A stretch of DNA of 64,000 nt from contig NZ_AXBA01000017.1 of assembly GCF_000473085.1 (NCBI RefSeq), positions 1 through 64,000 of the forward strand. Direction: 5' to 3'. The translations under genes were made by a program, and so were the position numbers. How positions within the stretch are numbered: the first letter of the stretch is position 1; each line of letters starts with the position of its first letter. The notes beneath the pieces were generated by a model, which ran no database searches, had not been told where the DNA came from, and worked only from the letters and a program-made list of their open reading frames with translations. Positions 35,429 to 45,162 of the stretch are shown in pieces. This stretch comes from Azorhizobium doebereinerae UFLA1-100. GTDB taxonomy: Bacteria > Pseudomonadota > Alphaproteobacteria > Rhizobiales > Xanthobacteraceae.

Positions 35429-35909
35429 TGCCGCGCCCGGTGTGCCGGATCGCCTGCGGCTGCGGCGGCAGGCGCCGGCGGATGCGGCTTTCCTGCGCGC
35501 CCTGTTCGCCGAGGGCCGTGCCGAGGAGATGGCGCAGGCTGCCTGGCCGGAGGCCATGAAGGCGGCGTTCCTGGACGACCAGTTCCGGCTGCGCGAGGCG
35601 CATTATGCACGTGCTCATCCCGGTGCCGACTTCAGCATCGTGGAGCGGGCAGGGCGGCCGGTGGGGCGGCTCGCCGTGGCCTGGGACGGGGACAGCGTCC
35701 ATGTCATCGACATCGCCCTGCGCGCGGCGGTGCGGGGCCGGGGCATCGGCACCGCCCTGATGGGGCAGGTGATCGAGCGGGCCGGGGCGCGGCCGGTGAC
35801 GCTGCAAGTGGTGCGCGGCGCGCCGGCGGCGCGGCTCTATGCCCGACTCGGCTTCATCTCCCAGGGCACGGCGGGCCCGTTCCACGAGGCCTTGCGCCGG
35901 GAGCCGTGA
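35400..35909 (+). CDS. GNAT-family N-acetyltransferase
   Basis: 169 aa. The acetyl-CoA-binding motif LRAAVRGRGIGTALMGQVIE (R-G-x-G-I-G-T) and the closing VRGAPAARLYARLGFISQG are intact. The start is ambiguous: ATG at 35400 overlaps the collar gene by 29 bp, and a GTG at 35442 gives a shorter N-terminus. GNATs accompany Mdp/collar trios in other bacteria as far as I recall, so it may modify one of them or a shared target. Confidence 0.85.
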   Translation: MTASSRRVRDAAPGVPDRLRLRRQAPADAAFLRALFAEGRAEEMAQAAWPEAMKAAFLDDQFRLREAHYARAHPGADFSIVERAGRPVGRLAVAWDGDSVHVIDIALRAAVRGRGIGTALMGQVIERAGARPVTLQVVRGAPAARLYARLGFISQGTAGPFHEALRREP

Positions 35910-35938
35910 CGCGGGCCGGCGCAGGCCGCGTGGTCCGT

Positions 35939-37525
35939 TCAGGCGGCGCGGGCGCCGAGAAAGTCCGGCACTTCGTCACCGCGCATGGGCTTGGCATAGC
36001 AATAGCCCTGGCCGAAATCGCAGCCGATGGATTGCAGCCAGGCGCCCTCCGAGGCCTCCTCGATGCCCTCCGCCGTGGTGGCGATGCCGAGGCTGCGGCT
36101 CATGGCCAGGATGCCGATCACCAGGCTTTTGGACTGCGGGTCCGTGTTCATGGCGCGGACGAACGACTTGTCGATCTTCAGCTTGGTGACCGGGAAGCTG
36201 CGCAGGTTCTGCAGGCTGGAATAGCCGGTGCCGAAATCGTCCAGCGCCACGTCGATCCCCGAGGTGCGGAAGTTGGTCAGGATGCTCTTGGCCGTGCTCA
36301 CGTCGTTGACGAGGCCGCTCTCGGTGATCTCGATCTCCAGCCGCTGGGTGGGGAAGCCGGCGGCGCGCAGGGTGCGGTAGATCTGGTCCGGCAGCGACAC
36401 GTCCTTGAGCTGCACCGGCGAGAGGTTCACCGCGATCTTCAGGTGCGCCGGCCATTTGGAGGCGTCCAGGCACGCCTGGCGCAGGATCAGGGTGGTGAGC
36501 TGGCCGATCAGCCCGGCCTCCTCTGCCACCGGGATGAAGGCCTCCGGCGAGATGTGGCCGCGCACCGGATGGTTCCAGCGCGCCAGCACCTCGAACCCGG
36601 CCACCTTGCCGTCGTTGAGGCGGATCAGCGGCTGGTAGAACGGCACGATGGCGCCGGAGGCGATGGCCGCGTGCAGGTCGCGCTGGAGGCGGTGGGCCTG
36701 CTTCAGCTCGCGGTCCATGGCGTGCTCGAAGAAGCGGTAGGTGCCTGGGTTGGCCTTGGCGCGGTAGAGCGCCGCCTCGGCGGAGCGCATCAGCTCGCCC
36801 TCGTCGGTGCCGTTGTCGGGCGAGACGGCGATGCCCACGGTGGCGCCGAGGCGGGCGTCGAGCCCGTTCATCTGGTAGGGCGCCGACACCCGCAGGATCA
36901 CCTGGTGGGCCAGCTTGCCCAGGGTCTCGATGCTGGTGGGGCGTGGCAGGACGGCGACGAAATCCTCGCCGCCGAGGCGCGCGGTCACCGTATCGGAGGG
37001 CAGCGTGGCCTTGATGCGGTTGGCCACCTCCACCAGCACCAGGTCGCCCATAGAATGGCCGTGCAGGTCGTTGACCTGCCGGAAGCGGTCGATGTCGATC
37101 AGCAGCAGGGCGGTGTTCTGGCCGGTGGTAGGCGCCGCGGACAGGCGCCGCTTCAGCGTCTCGCGCAGGATGCGGCGGTTGGCGAGGCCGGTCAGGGGGT
37201 CGTGGCGGGCCAGGGCGTCCGCCTCCTCGCGCGCCTTGATGACGGCGATGCGGGCCTTGTCGAGCCGGCGCATGGCGCGGAACAGCAGCAGCGCCGGGCC
37301 GATCTGGCTGAGCGTGGCGAAGGCCACCGCGGTGATGATGAAGCGCCAGCGGGCGACGGAATCGGTGGGGTTGCCGAGCGAAAGGCCGAAGCGGGCCAGC
37401 ACCTGCTCCTGGAACAGGAATTCCCAGGAGGTGGAGGTGATACCCATGATGATGAGCGTCGCCAGCAGGGTGACGAGCACCGACACGGGCGTGACGAGGG
37501 GTGCGGCGCTGCCGTGCTTGCTCAC
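35939..37525 (-). CDS. membrane GGDEF-EAL protein, probable phosphodiesterase
   Basis: 528 aa. Two N-terminal TM helices (VSVLVTLLATLIIMGITST; FIITAVAFATLSQIGPALLL). The GGDEF domain has GGEDF at its active site, with the fourth position Asp instead of Glu, so cyclase activity is doubtful. No RxxD inhibitory site is visible. The EAL domain has EVLARW in place of EALxRW but keeps VNLSPVQL, ITESGLVND, DDFGTGYSS, KIDKSF and AEGIEE, so c-di-GMP hydrolysis is likely. Same strand as the diguanylate cyclase gene upstream, 47-bp gap. Confidence 0.9.
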   Translation of the reverse strand: MSKHGSAAPLVTPVSVLVTLLATLIIMGITSTSWEFLFQEQVLARFGLSLGNPTDSVARWRFIITAVAFATLSQIGPALLLFRAMRRLDKARIAVIKAREEADALARHDPLTGLANRRILRETLKRRLSAAPTTGQNTALLLIDIDRFRQVNDLHGHSMGDLVLVEVANRIKATLPSDTVTARLGGEDFVAVLPRPTSIETLGKLAHQVILRVSAPYQMNGLDARLGATVGIAVSPDNGTDEGELMRSAEAALYRAKANPGTYRFFEHAMDRELKQAHRLQRDLHAAIASGAIVPFYQPLIRLNDGKVAGFEVLARWNHPVRGHISPEAFIPVAEEAGLIGQLTTLILRQACLDASKWPAHLKIAVNLSPVQLKDVSLPDQIYRTLRAAGFPTQRLEIEITESGLVNDVSTAKSILTNFRTSGIDVALDDFGTGYSSLQNLRSFPVTKLKIDKSFVRAMNTDPQSKSLVIGILAMSRSLGIATTAEGIEEASEGAWLQSIGCDFGQGYCYAKPMRGDEVPDFLGARAA

Positions 37526-37572
37526 GCCCCCCTCCCTTCATTCCGCCATGGCCGCCGCGCGCCACGCATTCT

Positions 37573-39186
37573 TTACGAGGCCTCTGCGACTGTCGGCAAT
37601 ACCGCCGGTTCGTCCGGTGCCACCATGACGCGGTTACGCCCGCTATCCTTCGCGGTGTAGAGGGCGGCGTCCGCACGCTGCACGAGTGTCCCGGCATCGG
37701 TGCCGAGCCGGGGCACCATCACCGCCACCCCGAGGCTGGCGGTGGCGCCGACCACCCGGCCGGTGGGGTCCTCGATCCCGGTGGCGGCGATGGCGGCCCG
37801 GATCTGCTCGGCGATGCGCATGGCGCCCTCCGTGTTGGTCTCGGGCAGGATGACGGCGAACTCCTCGCCGCCGTAGCGCGCCGCGAGGTCGCCGGGGCGG
37901 CGCAGCGCGCGGGAGACGGCATCGGCGATGTGGATCAACAGATCGTCCCCCAGCCAGTGGCCGTAATGGTCGTTGAACGCCTTGAAATTGTCGACGTCGA
38001 TCATGATCAGGCCGAGCGGCAGCATCGCCCGGTAGGACCGCCGCCATTCCTGGGCGAGGCGCTCGTCGAAGCGGCGCCGGTTGGCGATGCCGGTGAGGCT
38101 GTCCACGGTGGCGAGCGCGGCGAGCTGGGCCTCGATCTGCGCCCGGCGCAGCAGTTCGCGGCGGAACAGCAGCGTCAGCGTGACGATGCCCAGCGCCGAC
38201 AGGCCGGTCACCCCGGCCATGCCGGCGGCGCGGCGGTACCACTCGCCATAGATCTGCCGATCGCTCATGGACACCCACACGACCAGCGGCAGGTCCGGCA
38301 GGGCGGCATAGACGTAGTGGCGCTCAAGCCCGTCCACCGGGCTGTGGGTGATGAAGCTTCCGGTCGGGCCCTTGAGCAGCGCGCGCAGGGGATCGATCTT
38401 CTCGTTCTCCTGCGTCACGTCCACCGGCTTGCCGAACATGCGGGTGCGGGCCAGCAGGGTGCCGCCGGCGGTCATCAGGCTGATCTTGCCGTCGCTGCCG
38501 AGCTGGGCGGTGTCCATCACGTCCGACACGGCGGCGAGGCGCAGGACCCCCAGCGCCACGCCTTCGAACCGGCCGTGCGCATCGGTGCGGCGCAGCGTGA
38601 TGGCGACGCTGGGCTCGCCGAACGGAGCCTCGAACGGGCGGCTGATATAGAGCCCCTGCGCCGGATCGTCCCGCTGGGCCTTGAAGGACTCGAAGTCGGA
38701 GGCGTCGAAGCCGGCGGGAAGCAGCGGCGTCGAGCTGACCGTCACCTTGCCCTCGGCATCGATGATGGCGAGGGCGCTGAGCTGCCGCGTGCGCTCGGTG
38801 CGGCCGATGAGGACGCGCTCCACCTCGTCGTCCGGCAGCGCGGCGATGGCCGGGCTCTTGGATGCGAAGCGCAGATCCTCCAGCATGCCGCGGACCGTGC
38901 CCACGCTGTCGGCGACTTCCAGGACCACGAACTTGAGGACGTTCTCGGCGGTGCGGTGGGCGGCGAAGGTCGTGTCCTGGTAGGACAGGCGCAGGGTGAC
39001 CGCCATGGATACCAGGATGGCACCCGACGCCACGAATCCGAGCAGTCCGAGCTGCCTCGAAATCCTGATCGCACGCCGCACCCCGGCCTCCGCTATCCCG
39101 TCCGTTGCGTTCCGCCCCTTGGCACTGGCTCCTTCGCGTTCCCGTGGCGACCGTCCCGGCACCACGTGCCGCAAGGGCGTCTCCAC
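37573..39186 (-). CDS. membrane diguanylate cyclase with periplasmic sensor
   Basis: 537 aa. A TM helix at about residues 46-68, a large periplasmic double-PAS/dCache-like sensor (about 69-325) and a second TM, then a GGDEF domain. The active site GGEEF is intact, with an RPGD inhibitory site five residues upstream. Start is a GTG at 39186; internal starts cannot be excluded. Paired with the GGDEF-EAL gene downstream on the same strand, it forms a synthesis/hydrolysis pair. Confidence 0.9.
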   Translation of the reverse strand: METPLRHVVPGRSPREREGASAKGRNATDGIAEAGVRRAIRISRQLGLLGFVASGAILVSMAVTLRLSYQDTTFAAHRTAENVLKFVVLEVADSVGTVRGMLEDLRFASKSPAIAALPDDEVERVLIGRTERTRQLSALAIIDAEGKVTVSSTPLLPAGFDASDFESFKAQRDDPAQGLYISRPFEAPFGEPSVAITLRRTDAHGRFEGVALGVLRLAAVSDVMDTAQLGSDGKISLMTAGGTLLARTRMFGKPVDVTQENEKIDPLRALLKGPTGSFITHSPVDGLERHYVYAALPDLPLVVWVSMSDRQIYGEWYRRAAGMAGVTGLSALGIVTLTLLFRRELLRRAQIEAQLAALATVDSLTGIANRRRFDERLAQEWRRSYRAMLPLGLIMIDVDNFKAFNDHYGHWLGDDLLIHIADAVSRALRRPGDLAARYGGEEFAVILPETNTEGAMRIAEQIRAAIAATGIEDPTGRVVGATASLGVAVMVPRLGTDAGTLVQRADAALYTAKDSGRNRVMVAPDEPAVLPTVAEAS

Positions 39187-39320
39187 GGGTACCGTGGTTG
39201 CTTCAGAGGTATGTCGAACGAGGGTAGGGGGATAGGCTTGTCCGGGCCTTGCACTTGCGGTTGCCGGACCGGCGGGCCTCGCGTGCCGTTGCGGATGCCC
39301 GAACGGAAGATCGCCGCCGG

Positions 39321-40277
39321 TCAGCCGGCGAAGACCGACCAGCGCATGGCCTTGGCGAGGCGCTCCAGGGCCAGCGAGCCGAGCACCGAATTGCCGTGCC
39401 GGTCGAGCCCCGGCGACCAGACCGCGATGGAGGCCTTGCCCGGGGCGATGGCCAGGATGCCGCCGCCCACCCCGCTCTTGCCCGGCAGGCCGACGCGGAA
39501 GGCGAACTCGCCGGAGCCGTCATAATGGCCGCAGGTGAGCATCAGCGCCGCGATGCGCCGCGCCCGCTCCGGCGCCACCACCGTGGGGCCGCCCGGCGAC
39601 AGGCGGCCGGAGAAGGCGAGATAGCGCCCGGCCAGCGCCAGCTGGCGGCAGGTCATGGAGAGCGCGCACTGGTGGAAATAGACCCCGAGCGCGTGGTCCA
39701 CCGGGTGCTGGAGCACGCCGAAGGCGCGCATGTAGTTGGCGAGCGCGGTGTTGCGGAAGCCGGTCTCCTTCTCCGAGCGGGCCACCGCCTCGTCGATGGT
39801 GATGGCCTCGTCGGCGGCGACGAAGCGGATGAAGCGCAGGATGGCGCCCAGCGCCTCGCGCGGCTGGTGGCCGGACAGCATGGCGTCCGCCACCACGATG
39901 GCGCCGGCATTGATGAACGGGTTGCGCGGCACGCCGTGCTCATACTCCAGCTGCACGATGGAGTTGAAGGCGTTGCCGGAGGGCTCTTTGCCCACCCGCT
40001 GCCACAGCGCGTCGCCGATCTGGCCGAGCGCCAGGGTGAGGGTGAACACCTTGGAGATGCTCTGGATGGAGAAGGGCACCTCGGCGTCGCCGGCGGTGAT
40101 GACCTGCCCGTCCGCCGTGGTCACGGCGATGCCGAACTGGCCGATGGGCACTTCGGCCAGCATGGGAATGTAGCTCGCCACCGTGCCGCGCTCGGTCACG
40201 GCGGACAGATCGGCGGCGATGTCGCCGACAACGGACGCTAACTCTGGCAAGGGGCCCCCCGGCGCGGCTATCCCCAC
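39321..40277 (-). CDS. glsA: glutaminase
   Basis: 318 aa serine-dependent glutaminase that converts glutamine to glutamate and ammonia. The catalytic Ser-x-x-Lys is in [49 protein letters not shown] and [15 protein letters not shown] are the family motifs. Beta-lactamase-like fold and normal length. The GTG start at 40277 has a short leader. It stands alone. Confidence 0.95.
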   Translation of the reverse strand: MGIAAPGGPLPELASVVGDIAADLSAVTERGTVASYIPMLAEVPIGQFGIAVTTADGQVITAGDAEVPFSIQSISKVFTLTLALGQIGDALWQRVGKEPSGNAFNSIVQLEYEHGVPRNPFINAGAIVVADAMLSGHQPREALGAILRFIRFVAADEAITIDEAVARSEKETGFRNTALANYMRAFGVLQHPVDHALGVYFHQCALSMTCRQLALAGRYLAFSGRLSPGGPTVVAPERARRIAALMLTCGHYDGSGEFAFRVGLPGKSGVGGGILAIAPGKASIAVWSPGLDRHGNSVLGSLALERLAKAMRWSVFAG

Positions 40278-40355
40278 GCTCCGGCGCGGGCGGTCATCTC
40301 GCCCGGACTATAGCCGGATCGGCGGCGCTGCGCAGCGCATCCCGGCCGGTCGCCC

Positions 40356-41909
40356 TCAGGCGGCCTGTTGCAGGGGGGCGATGCGCACCTTGCCGACGCT
40401 GCGCTTGTCCAGCGAGAGCACCTCGAAGCGCAGGCCGTCGGCCTCGAACGCCTCGCCGGCCTCCGGCAGGTGGCCGAGCCGGGTGAGCACGTAGCCGCCC
40501 AGGGTGGAGAAGCGGTTGGCGTCGTCCACCAGGTCGCGGTCCATGGCGCCGGACAATTGGCGGATGTCGATGAAGCCGTCCACCAGCCAGGAGCCGTCGT
40601 CCTGGCGCGCCACGGCGGCGGCCTCCTCGTCCAGGTCGGGGAATTCGCCGGCGATGGCCTCCAGCACGTCGGTGGGGGTGGCGATGCCCTCCAGCGAGCC
40701 GTGCTCGTCCACGATCATGGCCATCTGCACCGGCGAGGAGCGCAACTGCTCCATCACTTTGAGCACGTTGGTGTTCTCATGCACGATGACCGGCTGGCGC
40801 GAAACCCGCGCCCAGTCGATGGGCTGGCCGTCGATCAGCGCGTCCAGCAGTTCCTTGGTGACGGCCACGGCGAGGAAGTCGTCCACCCGGCCGCGCGCCA
40901 GCACCACGCGGCCGTGGGTGAGGCGGCGGATGGCGGCGGTGAGGTCCTGCGGGTCGTCGTCGAGGTCCAGCCACTCCACCTCGTTGCGCGGCGACATGAT
41001 GGAGGAGACCGGGCGCGCGCCGAGATCCAGCACGCCGCGGATCATCTCCTTCTCCTGCGGCTCGAACACGGCGGACTGCGCCGCCTGCTCGGCGATCACG
41101 TCCACCGTGTCGGCGAGGCTCTCCTCGCCGGTGCGCCCGCCCAGCAGGCGCAGCACGGCCTCCGAGGTGCGGGCGCGCAGGTCGTTGGTGGTGATGCGCT
41201 TCTCGCGATTGTGGCGGCCTACCTGATTGGCGGCCTCCACCGCCACCGAGAAGCCGATGGCGGCGTAGAGATAGCCCTTCGGAATGTGGAAGCCGAAGCC
41301 CTCCACCACCAGGCTGAAGCCGATCATCAGCAGGAAGCCGAGGCACAATATGACCACGGTGGGATGGCGCGAGACGAAGCTCATGAGCGGCCGGGAGGCC
41401 AGCATCATCACCGCCATGGCGATGCAGACGGCGGTGATCATCACCCACAATTCGTTGGCCATGCCCACGGCGGTGATGACGCTGTCGAGCGAGAACACCG
41501 CGTCCAGCACGATGATCTGGGCGATCACCTGCCAGAAGGCGGCATGGACCACATTGGCGTCCTTGGCCTTGGCCTCGCCCTCCAGCCGCTCGTGCAGCTC
41601 CATGGTGCCCTTGGCCAGCAGGAAGGCGCCGCCCACCATGAGGATCAGGTCGCGGCCGGAGAAGGCAAGGCCGGCGACGCTGAACAGCGGCTGGGTGAGG
41701 GCCACCAGCCAGGACACGGAGAGCAGCAGCAGGATGCGCATGACCAGCGCCAGCGACAGGCCGACGAGGCGCGCCCGGTTGCGCTGGCCGGGCGGCAGCT
41801 TGTCCACCAGGATGGCGACGAACACGAGGTTGTCGATGCCCAGCACCACTTCCAGGGCGACCAGGGTGACGAGGCCGATCCAGATGTTCGGATCCGCGAG
41901 AAACTCCAT
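40356..41909 (-). CDS. TerC-CBS-CorC fusion membrane protein
   Basis: 517 aa. N-terminal TerC domain with seven TM helices ([36 protein letters not shown]). Two CBS domains span about residues 300-425 ([36 protein letters not shown]). The C-terminal CorC_HlyC domain ends [16 protein letters not shown]. This YoaE/YegH-type architecture is linked to metal-ion handling, possibly manganese export. Function is inferred from the family. Confidence 0.92.
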   Translation of the reverse strand: MEFLADPNIWIGLVTLVALEVVLGIDNLVFVAILVDKLPPGQRNRARLVGLSLALVMRILLLLSVSWLVALTQPLFSVAGLAFSGRDLILMVGGAFLLAKGTMELHERLEGEAKAKDANVVHAAFWQVIAQIIVLDAVFSLDSVITAVGMANELWVMITAVCIAMAVMMLASRPLMSFVSRHPTVVILCLGFLLMIGFSLVVEGFGFHIPKGYLYAAIGFSVAVEAANQVGRHNREKRITTNDLRARTSEAVLRLLGGRTGEESLADTVDVIAEQAAQSAVFEPQEKEMIRGVLDLGARPVSSIMSPRNEVEWLDLDDDPQDLTAAIRRLTHGRVVLARGRVDDFLAVAVTKELLDALIDGQPIDWARVSRQPVIVHENTNVLKVMEQLRSSPVQMAMIVDEHGSLEGIATPTDVLEAIAGEFPDLDEEAAAVARQDDGSWLVDGFIDIRQLSGAMDRDLVDDANRFSTLGGYVLTRLGHLPEAGEAFEADGLRFEVLSLDKRSVGKVRIAPLQQAA

Positions 41910-42386
41910 GGCGTGTCCTGCCTCAGGCGTTCGGGCGCGCGCCGGCCGCCCCTGGCGAAACGCCGGGGCGGGGCTGCGGTTCAGGGATGAGCGGGGAAAG
42001 CCGGCCGGGCCGCGACCGGGATTGCGAGGGCGGCCGGCGGGCGCTCAGCCGATGGGACGGCGAGCGGCGGGCGCGCGCGGCATTCGCGGGCGTGCCGGCG
42101 CGGCGGGGAGGGGAAGCATCAGGGCATGTTCGCTGGCAGGGCGCGCGCCATGCCAGCCCGCATCGGTCGGGGCCTTCGCTGAGACTGTCGTCGTCCGGCA
42201 TCGAATGCGTCGCCTGCGGGCCGCCGGCCCGCGTCCCCATGTCGTTGATCGTCTGCGCCGTTGATCGTCTGCGCCGTTGATCATCGTGCGTCGATGGACG
42301 CCCTTGTATCACGGACGCCCTTGTATCAAGGACGGGCGCGCACCAGCAAGCCTGCGCAGCCGGCGGCGGAGGTTCCGGGCGGCGGA
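41910..42386. other. intergenic region with short tandem repeats, no gene
   Basis: 477 bp. Frames across it are low-quality, arginine/glycine-rich and lack start signals. Two tandem repeats (42244-42275 and 42296-42328) are listed separately. The rest shows no convincing promoter or RNA. Both flanking genes run leftward. Confidence 0.55.
42244..42328. repeat. two short tandem repeats
   Basis: GTTGATCGTCTGCGCC occurs twice back to back (42244-42275), followed by a third partial copy. Next, GGACGCCCTTGTATCA occurs twice with period 17 (42296-42311 and 42313-42328). They look like replication-slippage products in noncoding DNA. Confidence 0.75.
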
Positions 42387-42641
42387 TCAGCGCTCCGGGC
42401 GCTTGCGCGGGGGCGTGATGTCGGTGGCGGTGATGTCGATGATCTCGTAGCTGCCCGAGCGCCGCACCGTCACCGGGCGGCCGAAGAACAGCACGTAGAG
42501 CCCGCCGGCCACCATGACCACGGCGATGAAGATGCCGGCGGCCATCAGCAGGCTGCCGAGCACGGTGAACACCAGCACGGCCACCACGGCGGCGACCAGC
42601 AGGGCGGCCACGGCGCGGGCAATGGTCAACAGGCGGTTCAT
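42387..42641 (-). CDS. small two-TM hypothetical membrane protein
   Basis: 84 aa starting MNRLLTIARAVAALLVAAVV. It has two hydrophobic segments (about residues 8-32 and 34-53), then a charged C-terminus SYEIIDITATDITPPRKRPER. An AAGAGAAAG-type region precedes the start. No family recognised. Confidence 0.65.
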   Translation of the reverse strand: MNRLLTIARAVAALLVAAVVAVLVFTVLGSLLMAAGIFIAVVMVAGGLYVLFFGRPVTVRRSGSYEIIDITATDITPPRKRPER

Positions 42642-42914
42642 CGTCTTCTCTTTCTCCGGTCTCAATGGCGCTACGGGCACCCGCCGCGCCGCCGGACGGC
42701 CGCGCGAGGGCGCGTTCGGCGCCGTTGCGGAAAGATGGGGACGCAACGGGCCTTTTTGGAGGCGTCGGCGGCGATTTTTGTTGGCCGGGACTTGGCCCGC
42801 GCGGCGCGTGCCGGCGGCGGGCGCTGTCCACAGGGGGCGGGGGGCGGCATCCACCGCCTCTGGCCTCGATAAAAGATATAATGTATCAGTTTCTCCGCAT
42901 TGGAGGAGGCTGGC

Positions 42915-44201
42915 ATGAAATTTCAAGCAATCGCGGCCGGTTGCGGCCTGGTGGCGCTGGCGTCGGGGCTCAGCGGGGCGCCCGGTGCCCGGGCGGCGGA
43001 CCTGCCGGTGAAGGCGCAAGGCGCGGCCCAAGGCACGGTCTATGTGCGCCAGTGCACCGCCTATGGCCCGGGCTTCTATTACATTCCCGGCACCGAGACC
43101 TGCCTGCGCATCGGCGGCTATCTGTGGGGCGAGGGCTATTACAACAGCTACACCGACTATCCGGCGGCCAACAACAAGACCTATTCCATCGCCACCGCCG
43201 GCCTGATCCTCGACGCGCGCACCGACACCGAATACGGCACGCTGCGCTCCTATTTCGAAGGCCGGTTCCGCTGGCGCACCTCGGACCCGTGGTCCGACGG
43301 GCCGAACGGCTCGGAGATGGAGGTGTGGAACGCCTATATCCAGTTCGCCGGCTTCACCTTCGGCCATGCCCAGTCGTTCTTCGATTTCTATGCCAATGCC
43401 AATGTGCTCGGCACCGACCCGGCCACCATCGGCGACGACACCCGCATCAACCTTCTCGCCTACACCGCCGAGTTCGCGGAAGGGGTGAGCGCCACGCTGT
43501 CGCTGGAGGATGCCTCCGACCGGCTGGGCGGCGTGCTGCCGCAGGACCCGGCCCTGCCCGACGCGCTGTCGGACTATCAGGCCGGCGTCACCGCCCCCGA
43601 CGTGGTGGGCAATCTGCGGATCGAGGGCAAATGGGGCGCGGCGCAGCTGTCCGGCGCGCTGCATCAGGTGCGCAGCCTGACCCAGGCGGACCTGTTCACC
43701 ACCACCGACCGCTGGGGCTATGCCCTGCAAGGCGGCGTCATGGTCAACCTGCCCATGCTGGGGGAGGGCGACAATCTCTATCTCCAGACCGCCTATGCGG
43801 ACGGCGCCATGTCCTATCTCGGCCTGCAGGACCCGAGCGGGGCCTATGCGGTGCCCGACGCCTATCTCGGGCCGGCCGGCCTCTCGCTGCTGCGCGGCTG
43901 GAACGTGACCGGGCAAGTGCTGCACAATTGGAACGACAAGTGGAGCACGGCGCTGTTCGCCGGCTATGCCGCCTTCGAAGTGGAGGACGGCGTGGCCCAG
44001 CTGGCCTATGGGGCGAGCGGCGGGCGCAACTGGAACGTGGGCGGGAACCTCGCCTGGACGCCGGTGGCCAACCTCACCATCGCGATCCAGTATGACTACA
44101 CCGCCATCGAGCTGAACAATGCCGTCGCCACCGACTTCTCGCCGGCGCTGGCCTCCACCAAGGCGCATCGCGGCCTGCTCTACGTGGCCCGCGCTTTCTG
44201 A
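42915..44201 (+). CDS. Rhizobiales-type outer-membrane porin
   Basis: 428 aa. A signal peptide ends GARAADLPVKAQG. The mature start has YVRQCTAYGPGFYYIPGTET then CLRIGGYLWGEGYY, the hallmark of the alphaproteobacterial porin family. A beta-barrel follows, ending LLYVARAF with a terminal Phe. GGAGGCTGGC precedes the ATG at 42915. Two terminator-like hairpins follow. It is a single gene, with no second porin copy in the window. Confidence 0.94.
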   Translation: MKFQAIAAGCGLVALASGLSGAPGARAADLPVKAQGAAQGTVYVRQCTAYGPGFYYIPGTETCLRIGGYLWGEGYYNSYTDYPAANNKTYSIATAGLILDARTDTEYGTLRSYFEGRFRWRTSDPWSDGPNGSEMEVWNAYIQFAGFTFGHAQSFFDFYANANVLGTDPATIGDDTRINLLAYTAEFAEGVSATLSLEDASDRLGGVLPQDPALPDALSDYQAGVTAPDVVGNLRIEGKWGAAQLSGALHQVRSLTQADLFTTTDRWGYALQGGVMVNLPMLGEGDNLYLQTAYADGAMSYLGLQDPSGAYAVPDAYLGPAGLSLLRGWNVTGQVLHNWNDKWSTALFAGYAAFEVEDGVAQLAYGASGGRNWNVGGNLAWTPVANLTIAIQYDYTAIELNNAVATDFSPALASTKAHRGLLYVARAF

Positions 44202-44236
44202 GCGGGGTCACGGGCTTGCTGATGAGCGGACGATCA

Positions 44237-44263
44237 CGCGGCCGGCCTTGCGGGCCGGCCGCG
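44237..44263 (+). terminator. hairpin downstream of porin, 1
   Basis: A perfect 11-bp stem CGCGGCCGGCC / GGCCGGCCGCG with a 5-nt loop. No U-run follows. Confidence 0.55.
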
Positions 44264-44275
44264 CGGGACGCGCGA

Positions 44276-44307
44276 CGGCCCGGCGCGAGGGATCCCGCGC
44301 CGGGCCG
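44276..44307 (+). terminator. hairpin downstream of porin, 2
   Basis: A perfect 12-bp stem CGGCCCGGCGCG / CGCGCCGGGCCG with loop AGGGATCC, followed only by TTG. With the first hairpin it makes a strong tandem RNA barrier that could end transcription or protect the porin mRNA 3' end. Confidence 0.6.
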
Positions 44308-44341
44308 TTGCTGATCGGGCGAATGAGAGGATGGCGTGTAT

Positions 44342-45012
44342 GCGCGGGCGGGATCGGAGTTCATCCGTCCGTCTCCTGCCGCGCATCGCTGCCGTGGTCC
44401 CAGAGCGCGATCCGATCAGATTGACTCAATCTGATCGGTGAATCGCCCTCTAACACTTTGATAGAGAACGTTTTACCGTTCAAATGGCGATGCCATTTGA
44501 ACGGAACGTGCTCTAGCCGTGGCTGGCGTGGGACGACATGACCCTGGAAGGGTGAGGGAAAGCCGGGCACGGGCGGGGCGGAGTACATCCGTCCGTCTCC
44601 CGCCGTGCACATCGCCGCGTTCGATCCCCGGCGATCGCCGGATGGGTCCACGAAGATGCTGGCATCCGCTTCGCGCGGCCTGGGACCGGAGTACATCCGT
44701 CCGTGTCCCGTTGCGCGCGTCGCGTCTTTCGATCAGCTGGGGCTATCGATCGAGGATGACTTCACCATGGCAAGCTGGTCCCAGCCTTGCGCCGGCGGGA
44801 TCGGAGTCCATCCGTCCATTTCCCGCCGTCCCGCCGCTCGCCCGGGCCATCGGCCCGGACCCCGCGGCGGTGCCACGCACCACGGGTGAAGCTCAAAGGG
44901 TGTCCCCGCCATCCGCACGGCACGACGGCTTATAAGGCCGGCCACGCATTGGGGATGGGAGGTCCCAGCCGGGCGCGGGCGGGATCGGAGTACATCCGTC
45001 CGTCTCCCGCCG
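44342..45012. repeat. five-copy REP-like palindromic repeat array
   Basis: The core CGGAGTACATCCGTCCGTC and close variants occur at about 44348-44380, 44571-44604, 44680-44711, 44792-44828 and 44975-45012, all in the same orientation. Outer arms GCGGG/CCCGC (copy-dependent) and inner CGGA/TCCG can fold as hairpins. Parts of the flanks (GGTCCCAGCC, GGCGGGATC) are shared between some copies. Frames that cross this area are repeat-driven. The array lies in about 960 bp without a confident gene between the porin and 45163. Confidence 0.75.
44402..44514 (-). repeat. 113-bp double-palindrome repeat, copy B
   Basis: Inverted copy of the element at 271-383: same 113-bp length, four mismatches by eye, and both internal hairpins preserved (the loop of the second differs, GTC versus AAA-type). 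It lies between the first and second copies of the REP-like array, so it may have inserted there. The outer AGAGC/GCTCT ends are intact. Confidence 0.85.
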
Positions 45013-45162
45013 TCCTGCCGCGCTCTCAGGCCGTTCGGCCCGGAACCTGCGGCAGCGCCACGATGCTGGTGAACCTAAGATGGGGCCTCATCCGCCATCC
45101 GCAAGGGCGGGTTCCGGAAAATTCTTCGCCGCGCCCCGGCGGGTCATGCCCAGGCCACGGAC

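Noticed and set aside
41987-42284. Frames in the 41910-42386 gap
   Set aside because: Arg/Gly-rich, no start signals, and tandem repeats inside. No domain is visible.
44519-44935. Frames through the REP-like array
   Set aside because: They consist mostly of repeated array translation and lack ribosome-binding sites. They also shift between repeats.
44342-45012. CRISPR array behind the porin
   Set aside because: Spacing is irregular (111 to 226 bp), the repeats are degenerate hairpins, and no cas gene is nearby. A REP-like array fits better.
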